This document shows positions 23,340 through 34,104 of a stretch of 64,000 nt of DNA, one piece after another (within the stretch, counting starts at the first letter, position 1; each line of letters opens with the position of its first letter). The stretch is from Lolium rigidum. Lineage: Eukaryota; Streptophyta; Magnoliopsida; Poales; Poaceae. The notes beneath the pieces are model-generated. The model saw nothing but the letters and a program-made list of their open reading frames with translations, ran no database searches and was not told the DNA's origin. The DNA is taken from contig NC_061508.1 of NCBI RefSeq assembly GCF_022539505.1, positions 269,210,736-269,274,735 of the forward strand, read 5' to 3'. The position numbers and the translations under genes were made by a program.

Positions 23340-23912
23340 TAGGGGTGGGAATTGGCAGTGGATAGTCCATATTATCCGACAACCGTATTCGAGAAATTGA
23401 AAATGGAAATGGTAACATCCGAATCCGGATGCTCGTAGAAATGGATATGGTAAATATCCGAATCCGTTTTACAAAAACAAATACAAATATGGTATTGAAT
23501 TTTGAATCAAATGTGGATATGGAAACGGATACATCCGTATCCGAATATGATTATGTTAGCCAAATTTCGAAATTCAACCCCAATATGGCAATTACCTAAC
23601 CTAGAGAAACTAACAAATCGACAAAATGTTCTTTTATGTGATTGAAACTAAAACTACTATGCATTATATCAGTATATTTATCACTATAATATTATTTAAT
23701 TGGCTCATTATATGACACGAGTCAATTATTTCCTTATATTCGTATCCGCTCCGAATTGAGAAAACATCCGATCCGTATTCGTATTCGAGTAACATCCGCT
23801 CCGAATTCGTATTCGTCAACATCCGTATTCGCATCCGTATTCGTTTTAAAAATATGGAAACGGATATGGGAAGGGCACTATCCGATCCGCATCCGATCCG
23901 TTTCCATCCCTA
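23340..23912 (+). mobile_element. Element G: hAT-type non-autonomous transposon (MITE-like)
   Basis: 573 bp, flanked by perfect 8-bp duplicates ACTAAGAT (23332-23339 and 23913-23920), the hAT signature. Ends are TAGGGGTGGGAAT and, inverted, TAGGGATGGAAACGG. The interior is made of short degenerate repeats of ATCCG and GGATATGG and has no ORF. The orthologous site in the left LTR of D (12415-12422) is empty, so G entered after D inserted. Strand is arbitrary. Confidence 0.9.
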
Positions 23913-25773
23913 ACTAAGATGCATAAACTTCCAGTTAAGCCCTACCCATAATCAGGTATTGTGGGGGTACTCAAAAATTGGAAAGGTATCGCATTCAAAC
24001 CAACCATCAGTTTTTATCAAAATTCACCAGGTCATTCAAGTCACCTTCACCTTCAAAATCTTTCAATAGAATGACTCATCATTCCAAGATTTTCAAAGTC
24101 ATTTCACTTCACAAGTTCCCATCTAGAGTAGTCCAATTTTATTTGCTAGCACTAGCAACTAGTCATGAGGGGTGCTACTTAGCTCATAAGCTTCTTATGC
24201 TAAGTTTGATACTCTTTCTCTACTCTATACTTAGACCAAAGTTAACTATAAAAGTAAGCTTTAAATAAACAAAGTTAAAACTTGCAAGATATAAACTTGG
24301 GATAGGATCATTGAACATAAGGTAAAGTGGAATGGTGCCTTGCTCAAGAGAGCTTTGCCCTTGCAAGAATATTAGCTTGCCTTGGTTGGTGTACTGATCA
24401 AAGTGGTCTTCCTCTTCCTGGTAGTGGACCTCCTCCTCCTGGTACTCCTCGGTACTAGCGTACAAAAACTGGTACGAGATAACAATCACCAAACAATACT
24501 TAAGGGGACTACTTAGCCTTAATGGCTCACTCAAGATGATCTATCATCATCACCAACATTCATACTAGGGTTTTACTTCTATTTACGTTGAAAATAAATT
24601 CCTCTCATTGAAAATGTTTATTAGGGTTTCTATTGATTTTCTTTGGAGAAATAATTTCCTCTCATTACAATTATTAACTGGTGCTTCTCTTTAGTTCTTT
24701 GAGGAAATAATTTCCTATCATTAAATCTTGTTAAGTTCCTCAAATACTAAGTATGAGATCATGTTGACCAAGGTCAACACTTTATAATCACTATTTGGGG
24801 AAAAAGATTTAAATGAGATTCATCATCTCATGTAATTTAAATATTACTTTGATTTAAGATCCACAAGTGAGTAAGTATGAGACCATGCAACAAGGGTCAT
24901 CATATTACTTCACAACACTTGGGAAGATGATTTAAATGAGGTGCTACCCTCATAGATTTCAAATTCTATATTTGAAAATGATTTAAATGGGCTAGTATTG
25001 ACTACATAGCCAATTTTTGATTCTACACATGATCATACAAGGTAACCATGTGATATTTTTGCATAAACAATTAGAGTTTTTTAAATGTGAATTATGAGAA
25101 TTTGAATCACCTAAAAATTCATCCTGGTTGATTTTATAACTTTATTTGAAACCTGAAAACTCTCTGACTTGCTATTTTTACTATTCAAATTCTACACAAG
25201 ATATTAATTTGAATCCAGTGTGGTTGGATAGAGATTTTCATAAGCTTTCCAACAATATAAAGTTGGTCAAATTTGGTTCAGTAGAATTTGTTTTATTTAA
25301 ATTCAAAGAGGACACCAGTAAGCAATTTAAAAGATTTGATTCAAACTAAATTTGAATTCACAGGCCACGCGGGAAAAGAAATGGGCCGGCCCAGCTTCGC
25401 TCTGGCGCTCAGCGGGCCGCCTGACAGTGGGGCACACCTGTTAGCGGGTCATAAAACCCGAAACTGTACGCGCATGTGGGAGCCGTTGGATTAGAAGTAG
25501 ATCAGACGAACGAGAAGCGTCGTCTTCTCCGGCGAGAGAGGGCTTACTGGCGGCGAGGGTTTGGTGTTCGAGGTTGTCATCGACGGCGGTTCCAGTGGTG
25601 GTCGTGGGAGCGCCGGAGGTGGTCGCAATCAACGACGGCGTCTGCTACGGTTCTGCGGGCTCCAGCGACGAATTGGCTTGCTTCGGTGGCCAATGTGGAT
25701 GTGAGAAGAGTGGAGGAGGCTCAGAGGAGGGAGGTGAGTGAGAGGGTGTGCTCAGAAAGTGAAGGGGGAGGTT

Positions 25774-25783
25774 CTATTTATAG
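25774..25783 (-). promoter_or_regulatory. TATA box in the LTR of D
   Basis: CTATAAATAG on the minus (element) strand is followed by a CT-rich leader (CACACCCTCTCACTCACC). This places U3 at about 25784-26853 and leaves a leader plus U5 of nearly 3 kb. Confidence 0.6.
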
Positions 25784-26858
25784 ATGCGAGGAGGTCTGCG
25801 AGGGTGCTCGTCGGGTCGACCGTGGCGCGGCTATTCCGGTGAGTGAAGGGGCAAGGCGAGGGCAGGGCTGGGTAGGCGACGTCAAGGCGAGGCTAGGGGG
25901 TGTGCTGGCGGGGACAGGGGTGGTCAGGGTAGCTCTGGCGAGGGTGATGTCGTGCGGCACGGTGGCGGAAACACGGCGATGATGGCGGCGGCTACCGCAC
26001 TTGCGCAGGCATGGGCACGTGTCTGGCGGGTTGCTGTCGTCCAGGTGAGTGAGTGTGAGCAGGGAGAGGGCGAGAGGGGGGCTGTGTCAAGGGCGCGCGT
26101 CGACGCTCTGTCGTGTCCAGGGCATGTCCTGGCACGACCTGGCATGTTCTGGGCGCGTCGGGGAAGGGCGCGTCCTCGGCGGTGCAGGGTTCCTCTTCGA
26201 TCGTGGCTAGCTTAGGCGTGACCAGGAGAGTGAGGTGCATCTAGGAGACAAGGTGGGCACATCTAGAAAAGGGGAGGGCTAGGGTTGGCATGGCATAGGT
26301 GAAACATGGCCGGCATGGTCTTGGAATGGCCATGTCTGGCCTTGTCTAGCATGTCCAAGTAGGGGCAAAGTGTGTGAGGGAACCAGGAGACAAAGCTTGA
26401 GCAAGTGGTGATCAAAGTTTGGCCAGGGCACTATTGCAAATAGTGAATTTGGATTTGGGTGGATTTTGTTCACAAGGTGTTTGTAAGAATGGCCGCATGA
26501 AATGAAGTTTGAAAATTTTGAACGAAATTTGGTGGACTTGCTTCATGTGATCAAAGACACACAAAGATGGTGGTGGTTTTCAAAATTACAAAGAATTTCA
26601 AAATTTCAAATTGGGTAGAATCTAGAATCAGTTTTGAAGTCTCTACTTTGCTGGATCCTAGTTTGAAATTGGGAAAGAATTTGCAGGGGTGGTTTTGAGC
26701 AAAGTTGTTCACCTTGAAGAGGTCTTGGATGAGGTGCAAAGAGGTGACAAAGTTTAGTTTAGAAAACTCTTAATAAAGAGGCTCAAAGTAGGTTCTCATT
26801 TTTGGAAAAAGGGAAATTCATTTTCTCTTTGTTTTAAAATTTGGGATGTTACAGTACA

Positions 26859-28443
26859 GTCAGGTATGGGTTGTCATGCTTGTCTGATGAACCTGAAAAT
26901 CTACAAGTAGCTCTAGCTAATAAAAATTGGAAACAAGCTATGGATGATGAGTATAAGGCTCTAATTGAAAATAAAACATGGCATCTAGTACCACACAAAA
27001 GGGGAATAACTTAATAGACTGTAAATGGGTCTATAGAATTAAAAGGAAAGCTGATGGTACTATTGATAGATATAAGGCTAGATTAGTAGCAAAAGGTTTT
27101 AAACAACGATATGGTATAGACTATGAAGATACTTTTAGTACTGTTGTTAAAGCTGCTACTATCAGACTTGTTCTAGCTGTTTCAGTATCAAGAGGATGGA
27201 GTTTGAGGCAACTAGATGTGAAGAACGCGTTTCTCCATGGTGTTCTGGAAGAAGATGTATACATGAAGCAGCCACGTGGTTATGAAAATCCCAATGCACC
27301 CTATCATGTATGTAAGCTTGACAAGTCACTCTATGGGCTAAAACAAGCACCAAGAGCATGGTTCTCCAAGTTAAGCTCTAAGTTACAAGAACTTGGTTTT
27401 CTGGCATCAAAGGCAGACACGTCACTCTTTATATACAATAAGTCTGGTATCATCATTTTTGTACTAGTATATGTTGATGATATTATTGTTACTAGCTCCT
27501 CCAACAAAGCAATTACTGCACTCCTTCAAGATCTTGGTTCAGCATTTGCACTAAAGGATCTTGGTGACCTTCACTTCTTCTTGGGAATTAAGGTAAAGAA
27601 ATTTAATCAAGGAATTATATTAACCCAAGAGAAATATGCTTCAGATTTGCTGAGCAGAGTTGGATTAAAAGGGTGCAAGACACTTTCCACTCCATTGTCA
27701 GCATCAGAGAAGCTTTCTGTCACTGAAGGAGAACTCCTAGGACCAGAAGATAGTACAAGGTACAGGAGCATTGTTGGAGCATTGCAGTACTTGACTCTTA
27801 CTAGACCAGATATAGCATTTTCTGTCAACAAGGTATGCCAGTTTCTTCATGCTCCCACCACTGTACACTGGACAGCTGTAAAGAGAATATTGAGATATGT
27901 CAGTGGTACAGTGAGTCTTGGGCCAACCTTTAGAAGATCTTCTTCTACATTGGTAAGTGCCTTCTCAGATGCAGTTTGGGCAGGTTGTGTAGATGACAGA
28001 AGATCTACAAGAGGTTTTGCTGTATATTTTGGACCTAATCTGATTTCTTGGAGTGCTAGAAAACAGGCAACAGTGTCAAGGTCAAGTACAGAAGCTGAGT
28101 ATAAATCTCTAGCAAATGCTATAACAGAAGTTATATGGATTGAGTCTCTACTGAAAGAACTTGGAATGGAATCCGAAGATATGAAACTTCATGCTTGTGG
28201 TGTGATAATATGGATGCAACATATCTTTCTGCTAATCCTATATTTCATGCTAGGACTAAACATATTGAAATTGATTTTCATTTTGTAAGAGAAAGAGTAG
28301 CAAGCAGACAACTGGAAATCAGGTTTATTCCATCCAAAGATCAGGTGGCAGATGGCTTCACAAAGGCCTTACTAGTTAGGAAGTTTGAAGAGTTCAAGTA
28401 CAATCTCAACCTCAAGAAGGTTGTGATTGAGGAGGGGTGTTAG
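26859..28443 (+). pseudogene. pol: copia A pol: reverse transcriptase and RNase H
   Basis: RT copies the element RNA into DNA. Visible motifs are [60 protein letters not shown] and the catalytic YVDDIIV (about 27471-27491). RNase H follows, with the typical DRRSTRGF and [10 protein letters not shown] texts (about 27990-28120) and an end [15 protein letters not shown] region. The frame shifts near 27000 (in an AAAAGGGG run) and near 28195. The last codons run to a TAG at 28441-28443, overlapping the LTR start. Motifs are otherwise intact, so the element is fairly young or the indels are sequencing errors. Confidence 0.92.
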
Positions 28444-28669
28444 AGTATCTAGTGTTCACGACAGAGAAGTTCAGATGAACCTAGACAGAAGTACAGATAG
28501 AGGTGCACGGTAGTTCAGACTATTATGTCATTGATCTGATCGGTTTATAAGATCAAGAGCAATCCCTTGTTTTCCTCTATTAGTTGAAACCTTCCATGTA
28601 TCTAGCTCTGCCGTTGTTGGCCTATATAAGTTAACACGTAACCGATGGAAGTCTCCATCATTCCCAACA
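28438..28669 (+). repeat. 3' LTR of copia A
   Basis: It begins TGTTAGAG after the polypurine tract TTGAGGAGGGG and ends near CATTCCCAACA. The right limit is inferred because the other LTR is outside the window. A TATATAAG box is at 28623-28630. Confidence 0.65.
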
Positions 28670-28681
28670 AACCCTTGAGCG

Positions 28682-29420
28682 ATCATACCTCCACCTTTCG
28701 TGTGGGGCGACTATAACCTGCTTCAAGGAAGTCTGGCGGACACGGTCCCGCCAAAGATCAAAGTCTTCCTATGGCAGCTGATTCGAAGCTGGTTGCCAAG
28801 AGGAACGATCCATCAGATGGGCTCTGTTCGCTTTGTCATGAGCTCGAGGATTGCAACCACATTTTCTTTGCGTGCCCCATCGCAAGGCTTATGTGAGTTT
28901 GAGTTAGGGAACTCCTCTGGTGTGACTGTGACTGGAACCCTGCAGGGGCAGGTGACTTCATTGCGTTAGCCAATGACCTCTCGGGTCCCTTCGTAGGCTA
29001 GTTTTGTTCACCTTTGCGGCCCAATACTGAACCCTTTGAAACATTAGGAACAAACTAACTTTTGAAAGAAAGCTGATTGAAAATCCCGCTGATGTTTTCT
29101 ATCAAATTCTTCTTCACATGCAGCACTAGAGGGTTCTAGTCAGACAGAGGGACCGGACGATGGTGGACACAGCAGCGGGCGACGTCAGGAGGTTGTACGC
29201 GCGGACTAGAGGCGAGCGGATCAGAGGATGACCACCACGCGTGCTATGTGTTCCACTCTACCTTATGTGACTTCTTCCGTGTGTCGTTTGCTTTCCTAGT
29301 TTCTTGATCCAGGGGTGATCAGACTTGTGGTGTGTGAGTGTCTATATGACTATGACTATGTTGATTGCCGTGATGGTTTTATTTATAAAACCGAACCTTT
29401 GGCCTTCTGTTTAAAAAGCA
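28682..29420 (+). pseudogene. Element H: LINE 3' relic with zf-RVT-like region
   Basis: Contains KIKVFLWQLIRSWLP and, in shifted frames, a Cys/His cluster with LCSLCHELEDCNHIFF and a later NPAGAGDF segment. These are typical of the zinc-binding domain behind plant LINE reverse transcriptases (zf-RVT). Several frameshifts and stops destroy the frame. The 3' part ends with a LINE-like tail (GATGGTTTTATTTATAAAAC, about 29371-29390). The 5' side is cut off by the copia LTR, so A may have inserted into H. Confidence 0.7.
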
Positions 29421-29664
29421 GGCTGCAGGGTACAAATATGAAGTAGAGTCGATAGCAAAGTAGTAGCACGAGCTCTCCGCTGAACCACCGCTAGAAACAG
29501 CTACATTATACAATATCAGATTTCGTGCCTCACAAAAAGTATCATTGGTGCTTCTCTTGGTGTCCTCAATCATTACTTCATTGACTGCGTTGGTACATGC
29601 TTTACCATAGAAACTCCAATCAGAGGATATTCAGTTGTCTAGGTCAAGTTCTTGCGGTAGAGTA

Positions 29665-30461
29665 GAGTGAATAGCATAAAACCACCACTTTGATGGTGAA
29701 ATTAACCGAACACCACCACTTTACGTTTGTGGGACAAAAAACCACCACATTTTACTCAGTTTTTTGCGGAATGCGCTAAACCCGAATGAAACGCGAATTG
29801 ATAGGAAATCTGACAAATAGGGCCCGTCGTAAGTGATGACGTGGACAGAGGGCCCATTTGTCAGTCCAGTTTAAGAAATAAAGAAAACCCAAAAATCATA
29901 AAATGGGGAGGCTCTCCCGTGACCAGGCGCCGCCGCCTCCAGCCTCCAGCGCAAGCTCCGGCCGCAGCACCCGCGCCGCCGCCCCTGCAGCGCTCGCGCC
30001 GCATCCCCAAGCTCCGCCGTCGCGCGGCCCCTGCTCGCCCGACGGGGTTGGGGAAGGGGACGGGGACGGCCAGGGCTCGGCCGCAGCCGCGCGCCGCCGG
30101 CCCCGGTCCGCGCACCGTCGGCCCCTGCTCCGCACGCCGCCGGCCGCTGCTCCACGCGCCGCCGGCCCTGTTCCGCGCGTCGCCGGAGCCTCGCCGGAGT
30201 TGGGCGGCGGGGGCCTTCCTTCTTTTAATTTCTTCTCACATTTTTTTAGGATTTTAAGATTTTTTTAATTGAGCTGACATGTGGGACCCGGTAGTTACAG
30301 CAGACCCCACCGGTCATAATCCCTGTCAATTTGCGTTCAATTCGGGTTTAGCCCATTCCGCAAAAACTGAGCAAAATGTGGTGGTTTTTTGTCCCACAAA
30401 CGTAAAGTGGTGGTGTTCGGTAAATTTCACCATCAAAGTGGTGGTTTTATGCTAGTCACTC
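29665..30461 (+). mobile_element. Element I: Mutator-like element, Pack-MULE candidate
   Basis: 797 bp with terminal inverted repeats of about 140 bp (29665-29805 and 30322-30461, both beginning GAGTG-A/C-TAGCATAAAACC from outside). It is flanked by perfect 9-bp duplicates GGTAGAGTA (29656-29664 and 30462-30470), the Mutator signature. The interior (about 29910-30225) is extremely GC-rich and unlike the flanks. No transposase is present. Strand is arbitrary. Confidence 0.92.
29910..30225. other. GC-rich interior of I, possible captured gene fragment
   Basis: Dense in CG, with Pro/Ala/Arg-rich open frames on both strands. It resembles the first exon or 5' region of a GC-rich grass gene. I cannot name a parent gene, and composition alone can produce such frames. 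Confidence 0.45.
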
Positions 30462-30470
30462 GGTAGAGTA

Positions 30471-31060
30471 AGTATATCTTTCTAAGGTAATAGTATTCTT
30501 CACAGGTCAAAGAGACGACGGAGAGTGGAGTAAGTATATTTTTTTGATTGTACCGTAGAAGAACACATCATTATTTTCCTATAGTAAAAGAGCTTTCAAT
30601 GTTGGATTTATTCAGAATTACCGATCAAGAATTATGTACGGTGAAGAACGGATGGATAATTAATGTCGAGAATTACGGTTGAGGTTGAAGATTCATGTAA
30701 CAAATTACCATCGCTTGCACGTCGCTGGGAAATTACCATCGTGAAAATATGCGCCCTGAAAGAATTACTATTAGATAGTTAACAACTTGTTTCGTAGTTG
30801 ACATCCTCAAATTAACTATCAAAAATATTAAGAAAGTTTTTTTTGAGCAAAAAAATATTAAGAAAGTTAAACAAAAAGCAAAAAAGGTGAACAATGCCTT
30901 AATCAATGATAGTGTAGATCGGAAGCAATGTAGATGTGTTTTTTTATCTACAGTAACTTGGATAGCTAAGATTGATGCAAACAGGGTCAGCTTTGATATA
31001 GGTGTAAAATGTTGGATTTATTCGGAATTACCGATCAAGAATTGTGTACGGTGAAGAACG
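30471..31060. other. Non-coding stretch with a 53-bp direct repeat
   Basis: AT-rich sequence between I and the BARE-like LTR. Bases 30598-30650 recur at 31008-31060 with two mismatches (AATGTTGGATTTATTC, then GTACGGTGAAGAACG). The second copy is cut exactly by the LTR at 31061. No gene seen. Confidence 0.85.
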
Positions 31061-32838
31061 TGAAGGAGATATGCCCTAGAGGCAATAATAAAGTGGTTAT
31101 TATTTATATCTTTATGTTTATGATAAATGTTTATATATCATGCTATAATTGTATTAACCGAAACATTAGTACATGTGTGATGTGTAGACAACAAAGAGTC
31201 CCTAGTATGCCTCTTAAACTAGCTTGTTGATTAATGGATGATTAGTTTCATAATCATGAACATTGGATGTTATTAATAACAAGGTTATGTCATTGTATGA
31301 ATGATGTAATGGACACACCCAATTAAGCGTAGCATAAGATCTCGTCATTAAGTTATTTGCTATAAGCTTTCGATACATAGTTACCTAGTCCTTATGACCA
31401 TGAGATTATGTAAATCACTTATACCGGAAAGGTACTTTCATTACACCAAATGCCACTGCGTAAATGGGTGGTTATAAAGGTGGGATTAAGTATCCGGAAA
31501 GTATGAGTTGAGGCATATGGATCAACAGTGGGATTTGTCCATCCCGATGACGGATAGATATACTCTGGGCCCTCTCGGTGGAATGTCGTCTAATGTCTTG
31601 CAAGCATATGAATAAGTTCATAAGAGACCACATACCACGGTACGAGTAAAGAGTACTTGTCAGAGACGAGGTTGAACAAGGTATAAAGTGATACCGAAGA
31701 TCAAACCTCGGACAAGTAAAATATTGCGTGACAAAGGGAATTGGTATCGTATGTGAATGGTTCATTCGATCACTAAAGTCATCGTTGAATATGTGGGAGC
31801 CATTATGGATCTCCAGATCCCGCTATTGGTTATTGGTCGGAGTGAGTACTCAACCATGTCCGCATAGTTCACGAACTGTAGGGTGACACACTTAAAGTTG
31901 GATGTTGAAATGGTAGAACTTGAATATGGAATGGAGTTCGAATATTTGTTCGGATTCCCGGATGAGATCCCGGACATCACGAGGAGTTCCGGAATGGTCC
32001 GGAGAATAAGATTCATATATAGGATGTCATTTTATGTGAATTAAAATGATCCGGAAGGTTCTATGGAAGGTTCTAGAAGGTTATAGAAAAGTCCGGAAGA
32101 AACCACCAAGGAAGGTGGTGTCCCGGAGGGACTCCACCTCCATGGCCGGCCAACCCTAGAGGAGGAGGAGTCCCAAGTGGACTCCCCCTATGGGGGCCGG
32201 CCACCCCCCCACATGGAAGGGGGGAATCCCACCCCAAGTGGGATTCCCACCTTGGGTAGGTTTCCCTATCACATGGAAGGTTTTGGGTTCGGGTCTTATT
32301 CGGAGACTTGTAGTCCAACACTTGGGGCTTCCACCTATATAATGAGGGGCCAAGGGAGGGGGCCGGCCACCCAAGAACCACAAGGTGGCCGCACCCCTAT
32401 AGTGGCCGGCGCCCTCTCCCCAAGCCCTAGCGGCCTCTCTCCTCCACCACATCCCGCACGCTTAGCGAAGCTCCGCCGGATTTCTCCACCACCACCGACA
32501 CCACGCCGTCGTGCTGTCGGATTCAAGAGGAGCTACTACTTCCGCTGCCCGCTGGAACGGGGAGGTGTACGTCGTCTTCATCAACAACCGAACGTGTGAC
32601 CGAGTACGGAGGTGCTGCCCATTCGTGGCGCCGGTGATCAAGATCTTTTACGCGCTTTTGCAAGAGGCAAGTGAACGTCTACCGCAGCAACAAGAGCCTC
32701 ATCTTGTAGGCTTTGGAATCTCTTCAAGGGTGAGACTCGATAAACCCCTTGTTGCTACCATCTTCTAGATTGCATCTTGGCTTGGATTGCGTGTTCGCGG
32801 TAGGAAAATTTTTGTTTTCTATGCAACGTTCTCCTACA
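31061..32838 (+). repeat. 5' LTR of J
   Basis: 1,778 bp ending CTCCTACA just before a GTGGTATCAGAGCC primer site. TATATAA at 32336-32342 is the likely core promoter. It is alignable with, but clearly diverged from, the LTRs of element L. Confidence 0.9.
32336..32342 (+). promoter_or_regulatory. TATA box in the LTR of J
   Basis: CCTATATAATGAGG context. It corresponds to CCTATATAAGAGG in both LTRs of L. Confidence 0.6.
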
Positions 32839-32839
32839 G

Positions 32840-32851
32840 TGGTATCAGAGC
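32840..32851 (+). other. Primer-binding site of J
   Basis: TGGTATCAGAGC is the exact initiator-Met-type site, one base after the LTR. Confidence 0.9.
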
Positions 32852-34037
32852 CGTGTCTATGCATAGATGGTTGCACGAGTAGAACACAATGGTTTTGTGG
32901 GCGTTGATGCTCTTGTTATCTTTAGTTTGAGTACTTTGCATCTTTGTGGCATAGTTGGATGAAGCGGCTCGGACTAACTTTACATGACCGCGTTCATGAG
33001 ACTTGTTCCTCGTTCGACATGCAACTTGTATTGCATAAGAGGCTTTGCGGGTGTCTCGTCTCTCCTACTATAGTGAAGATTCGATTTACTCTTCTATTGA
33101 AAACATTAGTATCAACGTTGTGGTTCATGTTCGTAGGTAGATTAGATCTCTCTCGAAAACCCTAAACCACGTAAAATATGCAAACCAAATTAGAGACGTC
33201 TAACTTGTTTTTGCAGGGTTTGGTGATGTGATATGGCCATAATGTGATGATGAATATGTATGAGATGATCATTATTGTATTGTGGCAACCGGCAGGAGCC
33301 TTATGGTTGTCTTTAAATTTTATGTTGAGTAGTATTTCAAAGTAGTTGTAATAGTTGCTACATGGAGGACAATCATGAAGACGGCGCCATTGACCTTGAT
33401 GCTACGCCGACGATGATGGAGATCATGCCCGAAGATGATGGAGATCATGTCCGTGCTTTGGAGATGAAGATCAAAGGCGCAAAGACAAAAGGGCCATATC
33501 ATATCACATATGAACTGCATGTGATGTTAATCCTTTTATGCATCTTATTTTGCTTAGATCGCGACGGTAGCATTATAAGATGATCCCTCACTAAAATCTC
33601 AAGATAATAAAGTGTTCATCCTTAGTAGCATCGTTGCCAATACTTGTCGTTTCGAAGCATCTCGTGATGATCGAGTGTGATAGAATCAACAAGTGCATAC
33701 AACGGATGCAAGACAGTTTTGCACATGCGGATACTAAGGTGGCCTTGACGAGCCTAGCATGTACAGACATGGTCTCGGAACACGTGATACCGAAAGGTAG
33801 AGCATGAATCATATGGTTGATATGATGAACACTTTGAGTGTTCGCCATTGAAATCACACCTTGTCTCGTGATGATCGGACTTAGGTGCGATGGATTTGGT
33901 TCGTGTGATCACTAAGACAATGCGAGGGATATTGTTTTGAGTGGGAGTTCACCTAGATTTTTAATTATGTTGAATTAAAATTTGAACTCAATTTGTCATA
34001 AACTTAGTCTAAACTTTTGCAAATATATGTTGTAGAG
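32852..34037 (+). other. Leader of J
   Basis: About 1.2 kb of non-coding leader between the primer site and the gag ATG, as expected for BARE-like elements. It contains the module GAAGCATCTCGTGATGATCG (33653 region), which occurs twice in element L, and a telo-box-like AAACCCTAAACC at about 33159. Short ORFs here are not conserved. Confidence 0.7.
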
Positions 34038-34104
34038 ATGGCGTCCCCAATCAATTTTAACCAGTTCCTAGAGAAAGAAAAACTTAAGAGCAACGGTAGC
34101 AACT
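34038..34104 (+). pseudogene. gag: gag of J, first 22 codons, cut by K
   Basis: The ATG at 34038 opens MASPINFNQFLEKEKLKSNG and the frame is cut after the first base of the next codon by the TGTAATATCC end of K. The missing two bases and following codons resume at 61513. The flanking 5-mers are CAACT (34100-34104) and AAACT (61508-61512), one mutation apart. Confidence 0.85.

Larger units (their letters stand above)
11473..26853 (-). mobile_element. Element D: large-LTR Ty3/gypsy-type retrotransposon, internally rearranged
   Basis: Bounded by TGTCAACACC (11473) and GGGATGTTACA (26853) with a perfect GTACA target duplication. On the minus strand it has a 5' LTR (22393-26853), an initiator-Met-type primer site, a relic of an ORF upstream of the gag position, then an assembly gap. 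Only the outer 1.9 kb of the 3' LTR remains (11473-13380). No gag-pol is visible; it is lost, in the gap, or was never present. LTR ends and leader layout resemble element K, so a Tekay-like chromovirus relationship is inferred. Confidence 0.85.
22393..26853 (-). repeat. 5' LTR of D
   Basis: 4,461 bp including element G (3.88 kb without it). It starts TGTAACATCCC at 26853 and ends GGTGTTGACA at 22393 on the minus strand. A GC-rich portion (about 25360-26250) surrounds a TATA box; the rest is AT-rich. Long plus-strand ORFs in the GC-rich part are chance. Confidence 0.88.
26854..28669 (+). mobile_element. Element A: Ty1/copia, right segment with 3' LTR
   Basis: Coding resumes at the GTACA duplicate with the same frame context as on the left side of D (Asp-Gly-Thr, then Val-Arg-Tyr-Gly). 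It continues through RT and RNase H to a short LTR. Confidence 0.88.

Noticed and set aside
25476..26240. ORFs of 80-168 codons in the GC-rich part of the D LTR
   Set aside because: Composition-driven open frames on the strand opposite to the element; no domain or conserved motif.
28682..29420. A functional host zf-RVT gene
   Set aside because: Multiple frameshifts and stops and a LINE-like tail; best read as a LINE relic.
29841..30268. Overlapping Pro/Ala/Arg-rich ORFs inside the Mutator-like element as a host gene
   Set aside because: Open in several frames on both strands because of GC content; kept only as a possible captured fragment.
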